Assembly (NCBI RefSeq): GCF_006442545.2
Contig: NZ_CP083952.1
Span: forward strand, 1,667,501 to 1,731,500
Origin: Mesorhizobium sp. B2-1-8
Lineage (GTDB): Bacteria > Pseudomonadota > Alphaproteobacteria > Rhizobiales > Rhizobiaceae
Direction of reading: 5' to 3'
DNA length: 64,000 nucleotides
Below, piece by piece: positions 11,071 to 19,274 of the stretch; positions within the stretch are counted from its first letter, which is position 1; each line of letters starts with the position of its first letter. The notes beneath the pieces are model-generated. The model was not told where the DNA came from. It saw only the letters and a list, made by a program, of their open reading frames with translations, and searched no databases. The translations under genes were made by a program, and so were the position numbers.

Positions 11071-12108
11071 TCAGAGGAAGGCCGGCATCACCCGGTCGAT
11101 GAACAGTTGCAGCGATTTCTTCTTGCGTTCGTGCGAGAGCCCGCTGTCGATCCAGATCGAGTACTGGTCGTAGCCGAGCGCCTCATAGGCCTTCAGCCGG
11201 GCAATGACTTCGTCCGCTTCGCCGATCACCAGGTTCTGTCGGATCTTGTCTGGCGCATATTGCGGCATCGCGGCGATCTCATCCTCTGTGAGCGGCTCCA
11301 ATACGCCTTGATGCACCGGCTTCTTGTTCTGGAACCAGGCGCCGAACTGGCAGTAGAAACTCGACAGGTCCCGGGCTAGCCGGTCGGCATCGGCCGCGTC
11401 CTCGGCGACGAATGTGTGCATCAAGAGCATGATTTCCGGCCGCGCGATGTCCGGATGTGCGTCGCAAGCGGCGTTGAAGCGCTGCATCAGGCTCGACACC
11501 TCGTCGTCGCCTGAAGCTAGCGGCGTCACCTGGATCTTGCATCCGTTGGCGACGGCAAAATCGTGCGAGTTCGGGTCGCGCGCCGCCACCCAGATCGGCG
11601 GATAGGGTTTCTGCAAGGGCTTGGGCGAGGAGGTGGTCGGCGGGAACGACCAGAACTCGCCGGAGAGTTCGAAGTCGCCGTCCCATAGGCCACGGATCGC
11701 CGGCACCATTTCGCGCATGCGCTGGCCGGCGCCCCAGGCGTCGAGCCCGGGGAACAGACGTTGATATTCGTAGCTATAGGCGCCGCGCGCGATACCGATG
11801 TCGAGCCGGCCGCTGCTGATGACGTCGGCCATGGCCGCTTCGCCGGCAAGCTTGATCGGATGCCAGAACGGCGCAACGATCGTGCCCGTGCCGAGACGGA
11901 TGCGGCTCGTTTTGGCCGCCAGATAAGCGATGTTGATAAACGGGTTCGGCGAGATGGTGAATTCCATGCCGTGATGCTCGCCGATCCAGGCCGTCTCGAA
12001 GCCGGCCTGCTCCGCTTGCAGGACCAATTCCTCAAGCTCACTCACCAGCTCCGAATGCGGCTTGGCGAGATCCGACCGTTCCATATGCACGAAGAGCGAG
12101 AACTTCAT
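11071..12108 (-). CDS. LLM-class (luciferase-like) flavin-dependent monooxygenase
   Basis: 345 residues. A bacterial-luciferase TIM barrel: EHHGMEF near 44, the LGTGT strand near 72-76, and RLDIGIARGAY near 101. Such enzymes use reduced FMN supplied by a separate reductase to oxygenate small molecules, often opening N-heterocycles (RutA) or cleaving C-S and C-N bonds. The gene overlaps the stop of the hydrolase-flavin reductase fusion by 4 bases, so the FMN reductase partner is translated just before it. Confidence 0.92.
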   Translation of the reverse strand: MKFSLFVHMERSDLAKPHSELVSELEELVLQAEQAGFETAWIGEHHGMEFTISPNPFINIAYLAAKTSRIRLGTGTIVAPFWHPIKLAGEAAMADVISSGRLDIGIARGAYSYEYQRLFPGLDAWGAGQRMREMVPAIRGLWDGDFELSGEFWSFPPTTSSPKPLQKPYPPIWVAARDPNSHDFAVANGCKIQVTPLASGDDEVSSLMQRFNAACDAHPDIARPEIMLLMHTFVAEDAADADRLARDLSSFYCQFGAWFQNKKPVHQGVLEPLTEDEIAAMPQYAPDKIRQNLVIGEADEVIARLKAYEALGYDQYSIWIDSGLSHERKKKSLQLFIDRVMPAFL

Positions 12109-13901
12109 CTGTGGTCACCTGTATAGGAGGCAGCGGACACAGGCGCTTTGCCTAGCGGCCTGACTTCGCCTTCCATCTCATTGCCGACATAGACGCCAAA
12201 GGCGTCCTGCGTGCATTCCCTGACATAGCGGGCAAGCATCGAGCGGACCGCCGGATCGACGATCTTCAAGTCGCCGATCGCGTCGATGTCGACCAGCCGG
12301 ATGCCACGATCGCTGGAGGCGGGCACGTCGAACGTGCCGCGATAATAGACATGCGTGCGCGCCGAATTGCCAGCGTCGTCCCAGACGGCGAAGAGGAAGC
12401 CGAGCTGGGCCTCGATAGCCTTGGCGGCAAGCAGGCCCCGGAGACTTTTGGCATCGCCGGCCGAGCCCAGTCCCCGGCCGCTCGGCAGTTCGAAGCCGTC
12501 AGCCGTTTCCAGGAACAGGACCCTGCCGCCATTTTCGAGGATGGCGCCGACATCGGTGCCGGGCTGGGCGGCGGCAAGCGCGTCCTGGCTGAGGCCGGGT
12601 GCGATATAGGCGCCGCGGCAGTAGCCGAGAGGCTGCGAGGAGTTGTGCTCGAAATCGCGTACGCGGCCGATAAGGATCGAATGGTCGCCCGCGTCGACCA
12701 GCCGCTCCATGTCGCAGTCGAAGGACGCGACCGAGCCGTCCAGCAACGGACTGCCGGTCTGTCCCGGGCGCCAGGCCACGGAGGCGAACTTGTCGGCCGC
12801 TTTCGAGGCGAAGATGCCGGATGCCGCCTTCTGATCCTCGTTGAGGATGTTGATGGCGAAGCTCTTCGAGGTGGCGAAGACGGGATGGCCCGAGGCCTTA
12901 TGCGCGACGCAGACGAGTACCAGCGGCGGATCGAGCGACACCGAGGTGAAAGAGTTGGCTGTGAAGCCGCGAGGCTCGCCTTCGGGCCCGATCGTGGTGA
13001 CGATGGTGACGCCGGTGAGGAAGGAGCCGAGCGCGCGGCGGAACTCGCCGCTGTCGAAACCAGAAGTTACCATCCCATCCCCTTGCCCCGCCGCTTCGAG
13101 GAAGTCGCCGATGCGGTGTGTGGTGACGTCCGGCGCGGCCACCGCCATCATGTGCCGTTCGCCAGCAAGCACGATGCAGCGGCCATGCGGCGCCAGCCGT
13201 GCCATGGCGGCCGACATTGCCGGCGAGGAGTTCCTGTCCTCGGACCCGGTCATGAACAGGACCGGCACGGCTAGCGTCTGCAGGCGCTCGGCGTGGTCGC
13301 CGTCGGCGCGGGCGAACAGGCGATAGGTGCGGGCGTAGCCTTCCGGGTCGACCGCGCCAAGCGCGGATGCGGTCTTGCTTGCCGCCGCCTCGAGCTCGGC
13401 CGGCACTGGATCTCCGAACCAGCGGGTGATGGTCTGTGCCGTGCCGGCCGCGTCGCCACGGCCAGTGAGGGCGGCCGCGCGCTGGCGGACAGCCTCGGCC
13501 AATTCTGGTGGCCGCCGGAACACGGCATTCAGCGATACGATGCCGAGCACGCGCTGGGGTGCCCGCAACGCAAGCTCCTGGGCGACGAGCGCGCCCATCG
13601 AGTGGCCGACGACCGACACCTTGTCGAGGCCGAGATGGTCGAGCAGGCGAATGGCCTGATCGGCATAGTCGGCCAGTTCCGGGCTCGGTGGCGGCAGCGG
13701 CGACCGGCCATGGCCGAGCATGTCGATGGCGATCACATCCCATTTGCCGGCCATCCGTTCGATCTGCGGCTGCCAGATCGCGGCGTTCATGCCGACACCA
13801 TGGATGAACAGCACCGGCGCGCCCGAGCCGGCTCGGATGAAGCCGGTGCCATCAGGCGCCGTATCCTGTCGAGCCCATGCCGATGCGGGTGCGTCAGCCA
13901 T
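12105..13901 (-). CDS. Three-part fusion: alpha/beta hydrolase, flavin reductase, C-terminal domain
   Basis: 598 residues. Residues 1-275 form an alpha/beta hydrolase with oxyanion HGVG near 34, nucleophile Ser101 in GHSMG, acid Asp222 and His250. Residues 283-437 form a flavin-reductase-like FMN-binding domain (SFLTGVTIVTT, FTANSFTSVSLDPPLVLVCV). Residues 455-590 resemble a degenerate Nudix-like fold (VLFLETADGFELPSG) without a Nudix box. An internal ATG at 13073 (Met277) is preceded by a purine-rich AAGGGGATGGG, so the reductase part might also be made separately. The gene overlaps the DUF1185 gene upstream by 8 bases. Confidence 0.88.
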   Translation of the reverse strand: MADAPASAWARQDTAPDGTGFIRAGSGAPVLFIHGVGMNAAIWQPQIERMAGKWDVIAIDMLGHGRSPLPPPSPELADYADQAIRLLDHLGLDKVSVVGHSMGALVAQELALRAPQRVLGIVSLNAVFRRPPELAEAVRQRAAALTGRGDAAGTAQTITRWFGDPVPAELEAAASKTASALGAVDPEGYARTYRLFARADGDHAERLQTLAVPVLFMTGSEDRNSSPAMSAAMARLAPHGRCIVLAGERHMMAVAAPDVTTHRIGDFLEAAGQGDGMVTSGFDSGEFRRALGSFLTGVTIVTTIGPEGEPRGFTANSFTSVSLDPPLVLVCVAHKASGHPVFATSKSFAINILNEDQKAASGIFASKAADKFASVAWRPGQTGSPLLDGSVASFDCDMERLVDAGDHSILIGRVRDFEHNSSQPLGYCRGAYIAPGLSQDALAAAQPGTDVGAILENGGRVLFLETADGFELPSGRGLGSAGDAKSLRGLLAAKAIEAQLGFLFAVWDDAGNSARTHVYYRGTFDVPASSDRGIRLVDIDAIGDLKIVDPAVRSMLARYVRECTQDAFGVYVGNEMEGEVRPLGKAPVSAASYTGDHR

Positions 13902-14481
13902 GCAGGTCGCCCACTTCCTTGAGGTCCTGGTAGCGGTCGCCGATACGATGGTGCGGCCGGCCGCCGATCGAGGCGCCGAGCGCCACCACCAACTCGTCCG
14001 GCGCCGGCGCGTCGCCGATCTGGAAATGCACCGTCAGGTAGTGCGAGCGCCGACCCTCGTCGTTCTTGTCCATCAGCGGGATCATGATGGGCGTGTTCGG
14101 GCCACCGCGCAGATTGGTGAAGGCAAGATAGGTCTTGGCGGCGACCGCGCGGCGGTAGTGATTGCCGAAATGCAGTGTGTGGATCAGTGCCGAGGCGTGT
14201 TCGATCTCGCCCGACGTACCGCAGATGGCGGCCTTGCCGTAGCCCTCGATGGCGTCGCCCGAACCGGCGATGGCGATGATCTCACGGGTCAGTGTCTCTC
14301 CCAGCACGGGCGCACAGGCGCGGATTTCGGGCGACAGATCCTCGGCGAAGCTGCGTCCGGCCCACGGATTGGTAAGCACCGCCGCGACGCCGATGAGGCG
14401 TAGCGGCCGAGGCGCTGCCTTGCCCCCTTCGATCAGCGTGTTCTCGGTGTAGGTGACGATCTTGCGAATGACGGGCTGCAT
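13894..14481 (-). CDS. Amino acid synthesis family protein (DUF1185)
   Basis: 195 residues, full length for the family. Conserved blocks include VLTNPWAGR, YGKAAICGTSGEIEHASALIH and the C-terminal GGRPHHRIGDRYQDL. Despite the family name no reaction is firmly known. It is the first gene of the eight-gene operon and starts 32 bases from the GntR-type palindrome at 14513-14524. Its constant company with monooxygenase genes suggests action on a small nitrogenous metabolite. Confidence 0.88.
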   Translation of the reverse strand: MQPVIRKIVTYTENTLIEGGKAAPRPLRLIGVAAVLTNPWAGRSFAEDLSPEIRACAPVLGETLTREIIAIAGSGDAIEGYGKAAICGTSGEIEHASALIHTLHFGNHYRRAVAAKTYLAFTNLRGGPNTPIMIPLMDKNDEGRRSHYLTVHFQIGDAPAPDELVVALGASIGGRPHHRIGDRYQDLKEVGDLHG

Positions 14482-14500
14482 GAAATCCTCGGTCGTGATG

Positions 14501-14531
14501 CCATATCATCTTATGGTATACCATGCTATGG
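14501..14531. promoter_or_regulatory. GntR-type operator palindrome
   Basis: A perfect 12-bp palindrome ATGGTATACCAT at 14513-14524, flanked by a second inverted pair CCATA (14501-14505) and TATGG (14527-14531). The core TGGT-AT-ACCA fits the FadR/FCD class of GntR operators. It lies between the divergent DUF1185 operon and the GntR gene. Confidence 0.7.
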
Positions 14532-14594
14532 AGCGCCAAGTAACTTGTCAACCGGCTATGGAATCTGTTTTCGTGGCGAGGCAGGAGACCGCCC

Positions 14595-15272
14595 ATGTCA
14601 GACGACACGCTACGCATCGATCGCAGCGCCAAGACCTTGAGAACGCTGGCGCTGGAGCGCATGCGCGAGGCGATCATGGATTTCCATTTCCAGCCCGGCG
14701 AAAGGCTGGTCGAGCGGCCGCTTTGCGACCAGCTCGGCGTCAGCCGTTCGGTCGTGCGCGAGGTCTTGCGGCAGCTGGAGGCCGAAGGCCTGGTGCAGAT
14801 GATACCGGGGCACGGGCCGGCGGTGGCCAAGCCGGACCTTGGCCGCACCGACGAGATCTATGAGCTCAGGGCCCTGCTCGAAGGCATAGCCGCGCGTGCC
14901 TGCGCCATGTCCGCGACGAATGCGCAACTGACCCTGCTCGACAGTGCGCTCGCCGATCTTTTCGAAGCCTGGGCATCCGGCAAGCCGGCCGAGGTGATGC
15001 GGGCGACGACAAAGTTTTACGAAGTGCTTTTCGACGCGGCCGACAAGCGCGTCGCCTGGGAGATCGTGACCGGGCTCAATGTGCGTATCAACCAGCTGCG
15101 TTCCATGACCATTCTCTCGGAAAATCGCCGCGTACCGGCGATTGCCGAGATGACCGAGATCATGGATGCCATCAGATCGCGCAAGCCCGACGAGGCCGAA
15201 GCGGCGGCGCGGCGGCATGTCGAATCCGCTTGGCAGATCGCTCGCACGACGCTTCGGCTGCCACCGGCGTAA
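14595..15272 (+). CDS. GntR-family regulator with FCD ligand domain
   Basis: 225 residues. The N-terminal winged helix (residues 18-80, with ERLVERPLCDQLGVSRSVVREVLRQL) is followed by an all-helical FCD domain from about 90. Divergent from the monooxygenase/transporter operon and so its likely regulator. The ATG at 14595 follows GCAGGAGACCGCCC. The effector is probably the imported substrate or a breakdown product. Confidence 0.92.
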   Translation: MSDDTLRIDRSAKTLRTLALERMREAIMDFHFQPGERLVERPLCDQLGVSRSVVREVLRQLEAEGLVQMIPGHGPAVAKPDLGRTDEIYELRALLEGIAARACAMSATNAQLTLLDSALADLFEAWASGKPAEVMRATTKFYEVLFDAADKRVAWEIVTGLNVRINQLRSMTILSENRRVPAIAEMTEIMDAIRSRKPDEAEAAARRHVESAWQIARTTLRLPPA

Positions 15273-15283
15273 CTGGCACCGGC

Positions 15284-16723
15284 TCAGGCGCCACTGGCCA
15301 AGGCCGCGCGCAGCCATGCGGCGATGGCGTCGAAGTCGATCGGCTGCGTCGTATCGACGTCGAACAGCGGTCCGCGCCGTAGCGGTTCGGCGCGCTTGGC
15401 CAGTTCTATCAGTTCAGGGATGTAGGCAGCGCCGGGATGGCCGGGGAGACGCTGACCGAGCCGGGCGCCATAACGTTCGGCCAGAAGCTCGCCGGGCGCG
15501 TGGCACCAGATTTCGACGGTGTGTTCGACGCCGGCCTTGCGCAGATGATCTTCGAGCACTTGCCGCGGCTGGAAGCCGAACCAGGCATCGACGATGAAGG
15601 TGCTGTCGGCCGGAGCGTCGCCGACCACTGACCAGATTGCCTGGTAGCTGGCGCGGCCGAGCGTGCGATTGAATTCGCGGTCGGCGCCGCCGAGCACTTC
15701 GAGGAATGGGTTCTTGATCGTGTCGAGTGCAAGCAGCGGCCATCCCATGCGATCGGCGATGCCGCGCGACACCGTGCTCTTGCCGCTGGCCGGGATGCCG
15801 TTGACGAGCACGGCGCGTCTGGCGCGGCCAGGCTGAACGGCAAGCGATGTCGGCGCCGAAAGCGCCTGGAGCGCGGCGCCGATCACACCGGCATCGTCGC
15901 CGAGCTGCGCCGGCGCTACCGGGCATTGGTACCACGGCGCCAACGCCGGCGCGTGGTCGAGCGCTCTGTGTGCCGCCAGGCCAAGCCCACCGCCAAGCAG
16001 GACGAGATCGGGGTCGAACATGGCGACGGTGGTATCGATCGCCGCGCGCAGCGGTCTTGCCCAGGCTTCCAGTATGCCGCGCGCCTTGATATCGCCGGCC
16101 GCGTCACGGGCAAAGAGCTGGTCGACCGAAACGTCGGGACCCAAGCCGGCGCGCGCGATGTGGCGGCCAAGTGCCGTGCCGGAACTGGTGGTTTCGACAC
16201 AGCCGCGCCGCTCGCAGGCGCAGACTTCGCCGTTAACGTCGACGGTGATGTGGCCAAGTTGCCCCGCCGTTGCCCGGCCGCGCATGATCCGTCGGTTCTG
16301 GATGACGGCGCCACCAATGCCGGTGCCGATGGTGAACATGACGATGTTGTCATGGCCCCTACCGGCGCCAAGGGCCATCTCGGCGGCCAGCGCCATGTTG
16401 CAGTCATTGTCGAGAATGACAGGCTTGCCGGTCATGCTTTCCAGCCGCTGCGCGAGCGCGACCGAGGCGAGATTGACATAGCCTCCCGACAGGACCGCGC
16501 CGCGGCGCGCGTCGACGCGGCCGGGAACGCCGACGCCGATGGCCGCCACATCAGGCGTATCGAGAAGGCGCACCATGTCAGCGATGCGGCCAAGCACCAG
16601 CTCCGGGTCGGGCGTGCTCTTCTCGGAAAGACGTTTGAGGATTTCACCTTTGCCCGAGATGCGGGCGGCACGCAAATTGGTGCCGCCGATATCGATCCCT
16701 ATGGCCATCGACTTTTGTGGCAT
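15284..16723 (-). CDS. ROK-family sugar kinase fused to a P-loop kinase
   Basis: 479 residues. Residues 1-290 are a ROK kinase: phosphate loop DIGGTN at 11-16, catalytic Asp107 (DNDCN), GTGIGG near 133-138, and the zinc site His158, Cys168, Cys170, Cys175. Residues 303-479 are a separate P-loop kinase-like domain with Walker A GIPASGKST at 309-317 and a DTIKNPF segment. A TTG further upstream (16750) is an alternative start; I chose ATG 16723 because AGGA precedes it. The aldolase gene ends 8 bases before that TTG. Confidence 0.87.
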   Translation of the reverse strand: MPQKSMAIGIDIGGTNLRAARISGKGEILKRLSEKSTPDPELVLGRIADMVRLLDTPDVAAIGVGVPGRVDARRGAVLSGGYVNLASVALAQRLESMTGKPVILDNDCNMALAAEMALGAGRGHDNIVMFTIGTGIGGAVIQNRRIMRGRATAGQLGHITVDVNGEVCACERRGCVETTSSGTALGRHIARAGLGPDVSVDQLFARDAAGDIKARGILEAWARPLRAAIDTTVAMFDPDLVLLGGGLGLAAHRALDHAPALAPWYQCPVAPAQLGDDAGVIGAALQALSAPTSLAVQPGRARRAVLVNGIPASGKSTVSRGIADRMGWPLLALDTIKNPFLEVLGGADREFNRTLGRASYQAIWSVVGDAPADSTFIVDAWFGFQPRQVLEDHLRKAGVEHTVEIWCHAPGELLAERYGARLGQRLPGHPGAAYIPELIELAKRAEPLRRGPLFDVDTTQPIDFDAIAAWLRAALASGA

Positions 16724-16757
16724 GACATCCTGCACGTGCCGGTGATCCAACAGGATA

Positions 16758-17666
16758 TCAGGCCGCGACCTTCCGCCGATAGTGCCCGATCACAGCTTGG
16801 ATCTCGCGTAGTCGCGGCACCGCGATAGTCTCAAGCCTTTCGCGCTGAATGTCACGATCGAGCGAGATGCAGTCCTTCCACAGCGAACGGCCGGCGATCA
16901 CACCGGAGGCGCCATTCTGCATGGCGATCTCGACCTGGCCGAGGAAGGTGGCGTGATTGACGCCAGCCGAAAGTACGGCCCACGGCACTTCGCCGGCCAT
17001 TTCCGTGATGGTGGCGCAGGCTTCCGGCGTTCCGGGGTAGGGAAGCTTCAACACCTTCGCGCCGCATTCCAGCGAAATCCTCGTACCTTCCTCTACCAGC
17101 CAGGGCGTCTTGGCCGCATAGTCCTCGGGGCTTTCCCCTTCGAGCTGGTAGGTCAGGAATTCGACGACGAGCAGCAAGTCCTCCTTGCCGAAATCGGCGA
17201 TGCATTGGCGCAGGATGGCGATGTTGTGTTCGTTGGCTTGCGGCTTGTCGGCCCGCAGATAGACCATGATCTTGCCACCCGTGCCGCCGAGTTCGCGCAC
17301 GCGCCGCGCATCGATGCCGGGAACCAGCCGCGACAGGCGGTAGCCTTCCGGCGAGACGTCGAAACCGGACGCGTCGAGGCCGATGAGGAGTGCGGTATCC
17401 CGGTTCAGCACGCCCTCGTCCACAACCCGCGGCACCGCGCAGAGCGGGTCGAGCAGTACACAGGAGGCCGCACTTGCGAGGTAGCGCGTGATGTCGGCCT
17501 TGGTGTCGCCGAGCATGTCGTTGGTGATCCTGGCCTGGTCCTCGGGGTCCGACGCCAGCAAGGTGCGCATGCCGCCGCGCTGGTCGCAGGCGATGGCCAC
17601 CATGGCTCCATCCTTGCCGCATATCTGCTGGTAGCCGCGCAGTTCCGCGGTGGTCATCTTCGTCAT
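16758..17666 (-). CDS. Class I aldolase, LacD / tagatose-bisphosphate aldolase type
   Basis: 302 residues. A TIM barrel with MVAIACDQRGGMR near the start, VLLDPLCAVP, and the Schiff-base lysine region CGAKVLKLPYPGT. LacD-like aldolases split phosphorylated ketoses or sulfosugars to dihydroxyacetone phosphate plus an aldehyde. Start ATG 17666 gives MTKMTTAELRGYQQI; a longer frame lacks homology. With the kinase downstream it suggests import, phosphorylation and cleavage of a sugar. Confidence 0.88.
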   Translation of the reverse strand: MTKMTTAELRGYQQICGKDGAMVAIACDQRGGMRTLLASDPEDQARITNDMLGDTKADITRYLASAASCVLLDPLCAVPRVVDEGVLNRDTALLIGLDASGFDVSPEGYRLSRLVPGIDARRVRELGGTGGKIMVYLRADKPQANEHNIAILRQCIADFGKEDLLLVVEFLTYQLEGESPEDYAAKTPWLVEEGTRISLECGAKVLKLPYPGTPEACATITEMAGEVPWAVLSAGVNHATFLGQVEIAMQNGASGVIAGRSLWKDCISLDRDIQRERLETIAVPRLREIQAVIGHYRRKVAA

Positions 17667-17932
17667 GGTTTTCTTCTGTCCGATGTTGGCGCGCCGACGG
17701 CGCTGATCCCGTGGAACAATGGTCAGTTTGCCCGCCTGCCGGCAGGAAGATTTTGCCGCCTGATGCATCGCCGGCCGCTGGGATAAGCAGCCTTGCCGGC
17801 GTGGCCCTCAAAGTTGCGAGTTCGCCGGATTTGCGCGATAACTCCCATCGGCGTATACGTGTGTAACACGTTGCTGAAAGGAATTGCAAGCTGTCTGTTC
17901 CCTCCGTCCAGGACGCGACCGCATCGCGCACG
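17667..17932. promoter_or_regulatory. Divergent aldolase / SorC intergenic region
   Basis: About 266 bases without a gene, between the divergent aldolase and SorC starts. It contains the first copy of the 28-bp operator-like site (17862-17889). Confidence 0.6.
17862..17889 (+). promoter_or_regulatory. Putative SorC operator, copy 1
   Basis: Starts with TGTAACAC and ends with AATTGCAA; inside is TTGC-N10-TGCAA, an inverted repeat. It matches the copy at 18999-19026 (opposite strand) at 24 of 28 positions. It lies 43 bases before the SorC start, suited to autoregulation and control of the divergent aldolase/kinase operon. Confidence 0.7.
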
Positions 17933-18838
17933 ATGCTGCACACGGTTGCCAAGCTGCACTACGTGGAGGAGATGTCGCAGGTCGATATAGCGCGGCAGCT
18001 CGGTGTCTCCACCGCGACGATTTCGCGCCTGCTGCAGCGGGCGCGAGCGGAGGGCATCGTGCGCATCGAGGTCATCGACCTGGCGACGCCGGAGGATATC
18101 ACCAGGCAACTGGTCGACGGGTTGAAATTGCGGGACGCCGCCGTTGTCGAGACGCCGGCGGCGGGCGCGCTGACGGCGCTTTCCGCGCCGCTCGGCGCTT
18201 TGCTCAGGCAGGCGCAGATGGTGGCCGGTTCCGTCGTCGCCATCGGCTGGGGGCGCGCCGTGCGCGAGGTCATTCGAGCCGGCCTGCCGCGTATGCCGGG
18301 CGTGCTGACGGTGGCCGCAACCGGCGGCATGCAGCAGCACGCGGCGCATTTCCAGGTCAACGAATTCGTGCGGCTTGCCGCGGAGGAGTTCGGCGGCACA
18401 CCGCACTTCATCCACGCTCCCTATCTGCCGTCGAGCGAGCTGCGTGAGGTCTTCCTCGGAGACGCCACCATCCGCGATGCCGTCGCGCTGTGGGAGAGGA
18501 CCGATGTGGCGATCGTCGGCATTGGCCTGCCGCACGCCATCAACCCCCCCGAGGCGAGTGCCGCGACGCCGACCGAGCAGGCGCTGGTCCATGCGGCTGG
18601 CGACGTGCTGCGTCATTACTTCGATCCGGAAGGCGCGCTGATCGCCTGGGAAGGGGAGAGCCGGATGATCGCCATGTCGCCGGCGCAGCTTCGCGCCGTG
18701 CCGTTGGTTATCGGCGTCGCCGCCTCGCCGGAAAAAGCGACGGCCATTATTGGCGCCGCTCGCGCCCGGCTGATCAACGCGCTGGTAACGGATACCAAGA
18801 CGGCGCAGGCTATCCTCGCGGTTCTTGCAACGCGATAG
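17933..18838 (+). CDS. SorC/DeoR-family sugar-responsive regulator
   Basis: 301 residues. The N-terminal helix-turn-helix (YVEEMSQVDIARQLGVSTATISRLLQRARAEG, residues 10-41) is followed by a SorC sugar-binding domain with VAIGWGRAVREV, a VGIGLP loop and the C-terminal VTDTKTAQAIL. No clear ribosome site precedes the ATG; a rarer codon slightly upstream could be the true start. Regulators of this family bind phosphosugars and control neighbouring sugar genes. Confidence 0.9.
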   Translation: MLHTVAKLHYVEEMSQVDIARQLGVSTATISRLLQRARAEGIVRIEVIDLATPEDITRQLVDGLKLRDAAVVETPAAGALTALSAPLGALLRQAQMVAGSVVAIGWGRAVREVIRAGLPRMPGVLTVAATGGMQQHAAHFQVNEFVRLAAEEFGGTPHFIHAPYLPSSELREVFLGDATIRDAVALWERTDVAIVGIGLPHAINPPEASAATPTEQALVHAAGDVLRHYFDPEGALIAWEGESRMIAMSPAQLRAVPLVIGVAASPEKATAIIGAARARLINALVTDTKTAQAILAVLATR

Positions 18839-19274
18839 CGGCGGATATGCCGGACTGATGCCGCGCTGTCGCACGGAGAGAAGTCGTTGCGAAATCGATT
18901 GTGTCGCCGGAGAGTCGGGACGATAGTTCGCCGGGGCTCCGAGGAACAGTCATATGGTGTCTGGAAAAAGCCGGCGTTGCGGCCTCGGAAAAACCGAGTT
19001 GCAATTTATTTCTGCAAAGTGTTACAAAATGCGGACCCGACGTGCAGGCATGCCGGGCGCGGTGGTTCCCTGACCTTGCGGAGGCGAGGAAAGCGAGTAC
19101 GGCGATTGTGCCGGTCGGCTGGACCGGCTGACATTTAGACTGGAGGGCGCTTGGGAGGAGCTGCCCGCGAAAGGCAACAGGCGTTCCCGGCCGTCGGCAT
19201 CCTGCCTCCGCGCGGATGACGGCCATTCCAATGTCACCGAAAACGGCAGAACTGCCAACAATGAGGAGGATGTC
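18839..19274 (+). promoter_or_regulatory. Leader of the ribose-type ABC operon
   Basis: 436 bases with no believable gene. It carries the second copy of the SorC-type operator (18999-19026) and ends in the ribosome site GAGGAGG. The distance from operator to start, about 250 bases, implies a long untranslated leader or a promoter near the operator. Confidence 0.55.
18999..19026 (-). promoter_or_regulatory. Putative SorC operator, copy 2
   Basis: On the minus strand it begins TGTAACAC and ends AATTGCAA, differing from copy 1 at only four of 28 positions. It precedes the sugar-binding protein gene and links the importer to the SorC regulator. Confidence 0.7.

Noticed and set aside
7603..11102. 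Very long open frames on the plus strand opposite the transporter and aldehyde dehydrogenase genes
   Set aside because: They are the low-stop antisense frames of G+C-rich genes; their translations are rich in Arg, Gly, Gln and Asp with no domains, while the minus-strand genes have full motifs and coupled starts.
16750..16758. TTG at 16750 as the ROK kinase start
   Set aside because: No good ribosome site precedes it and the first nine residues lie before family homology; ATG 16723 with AGGA upstream is preferred, though TTG cannot be excluded.
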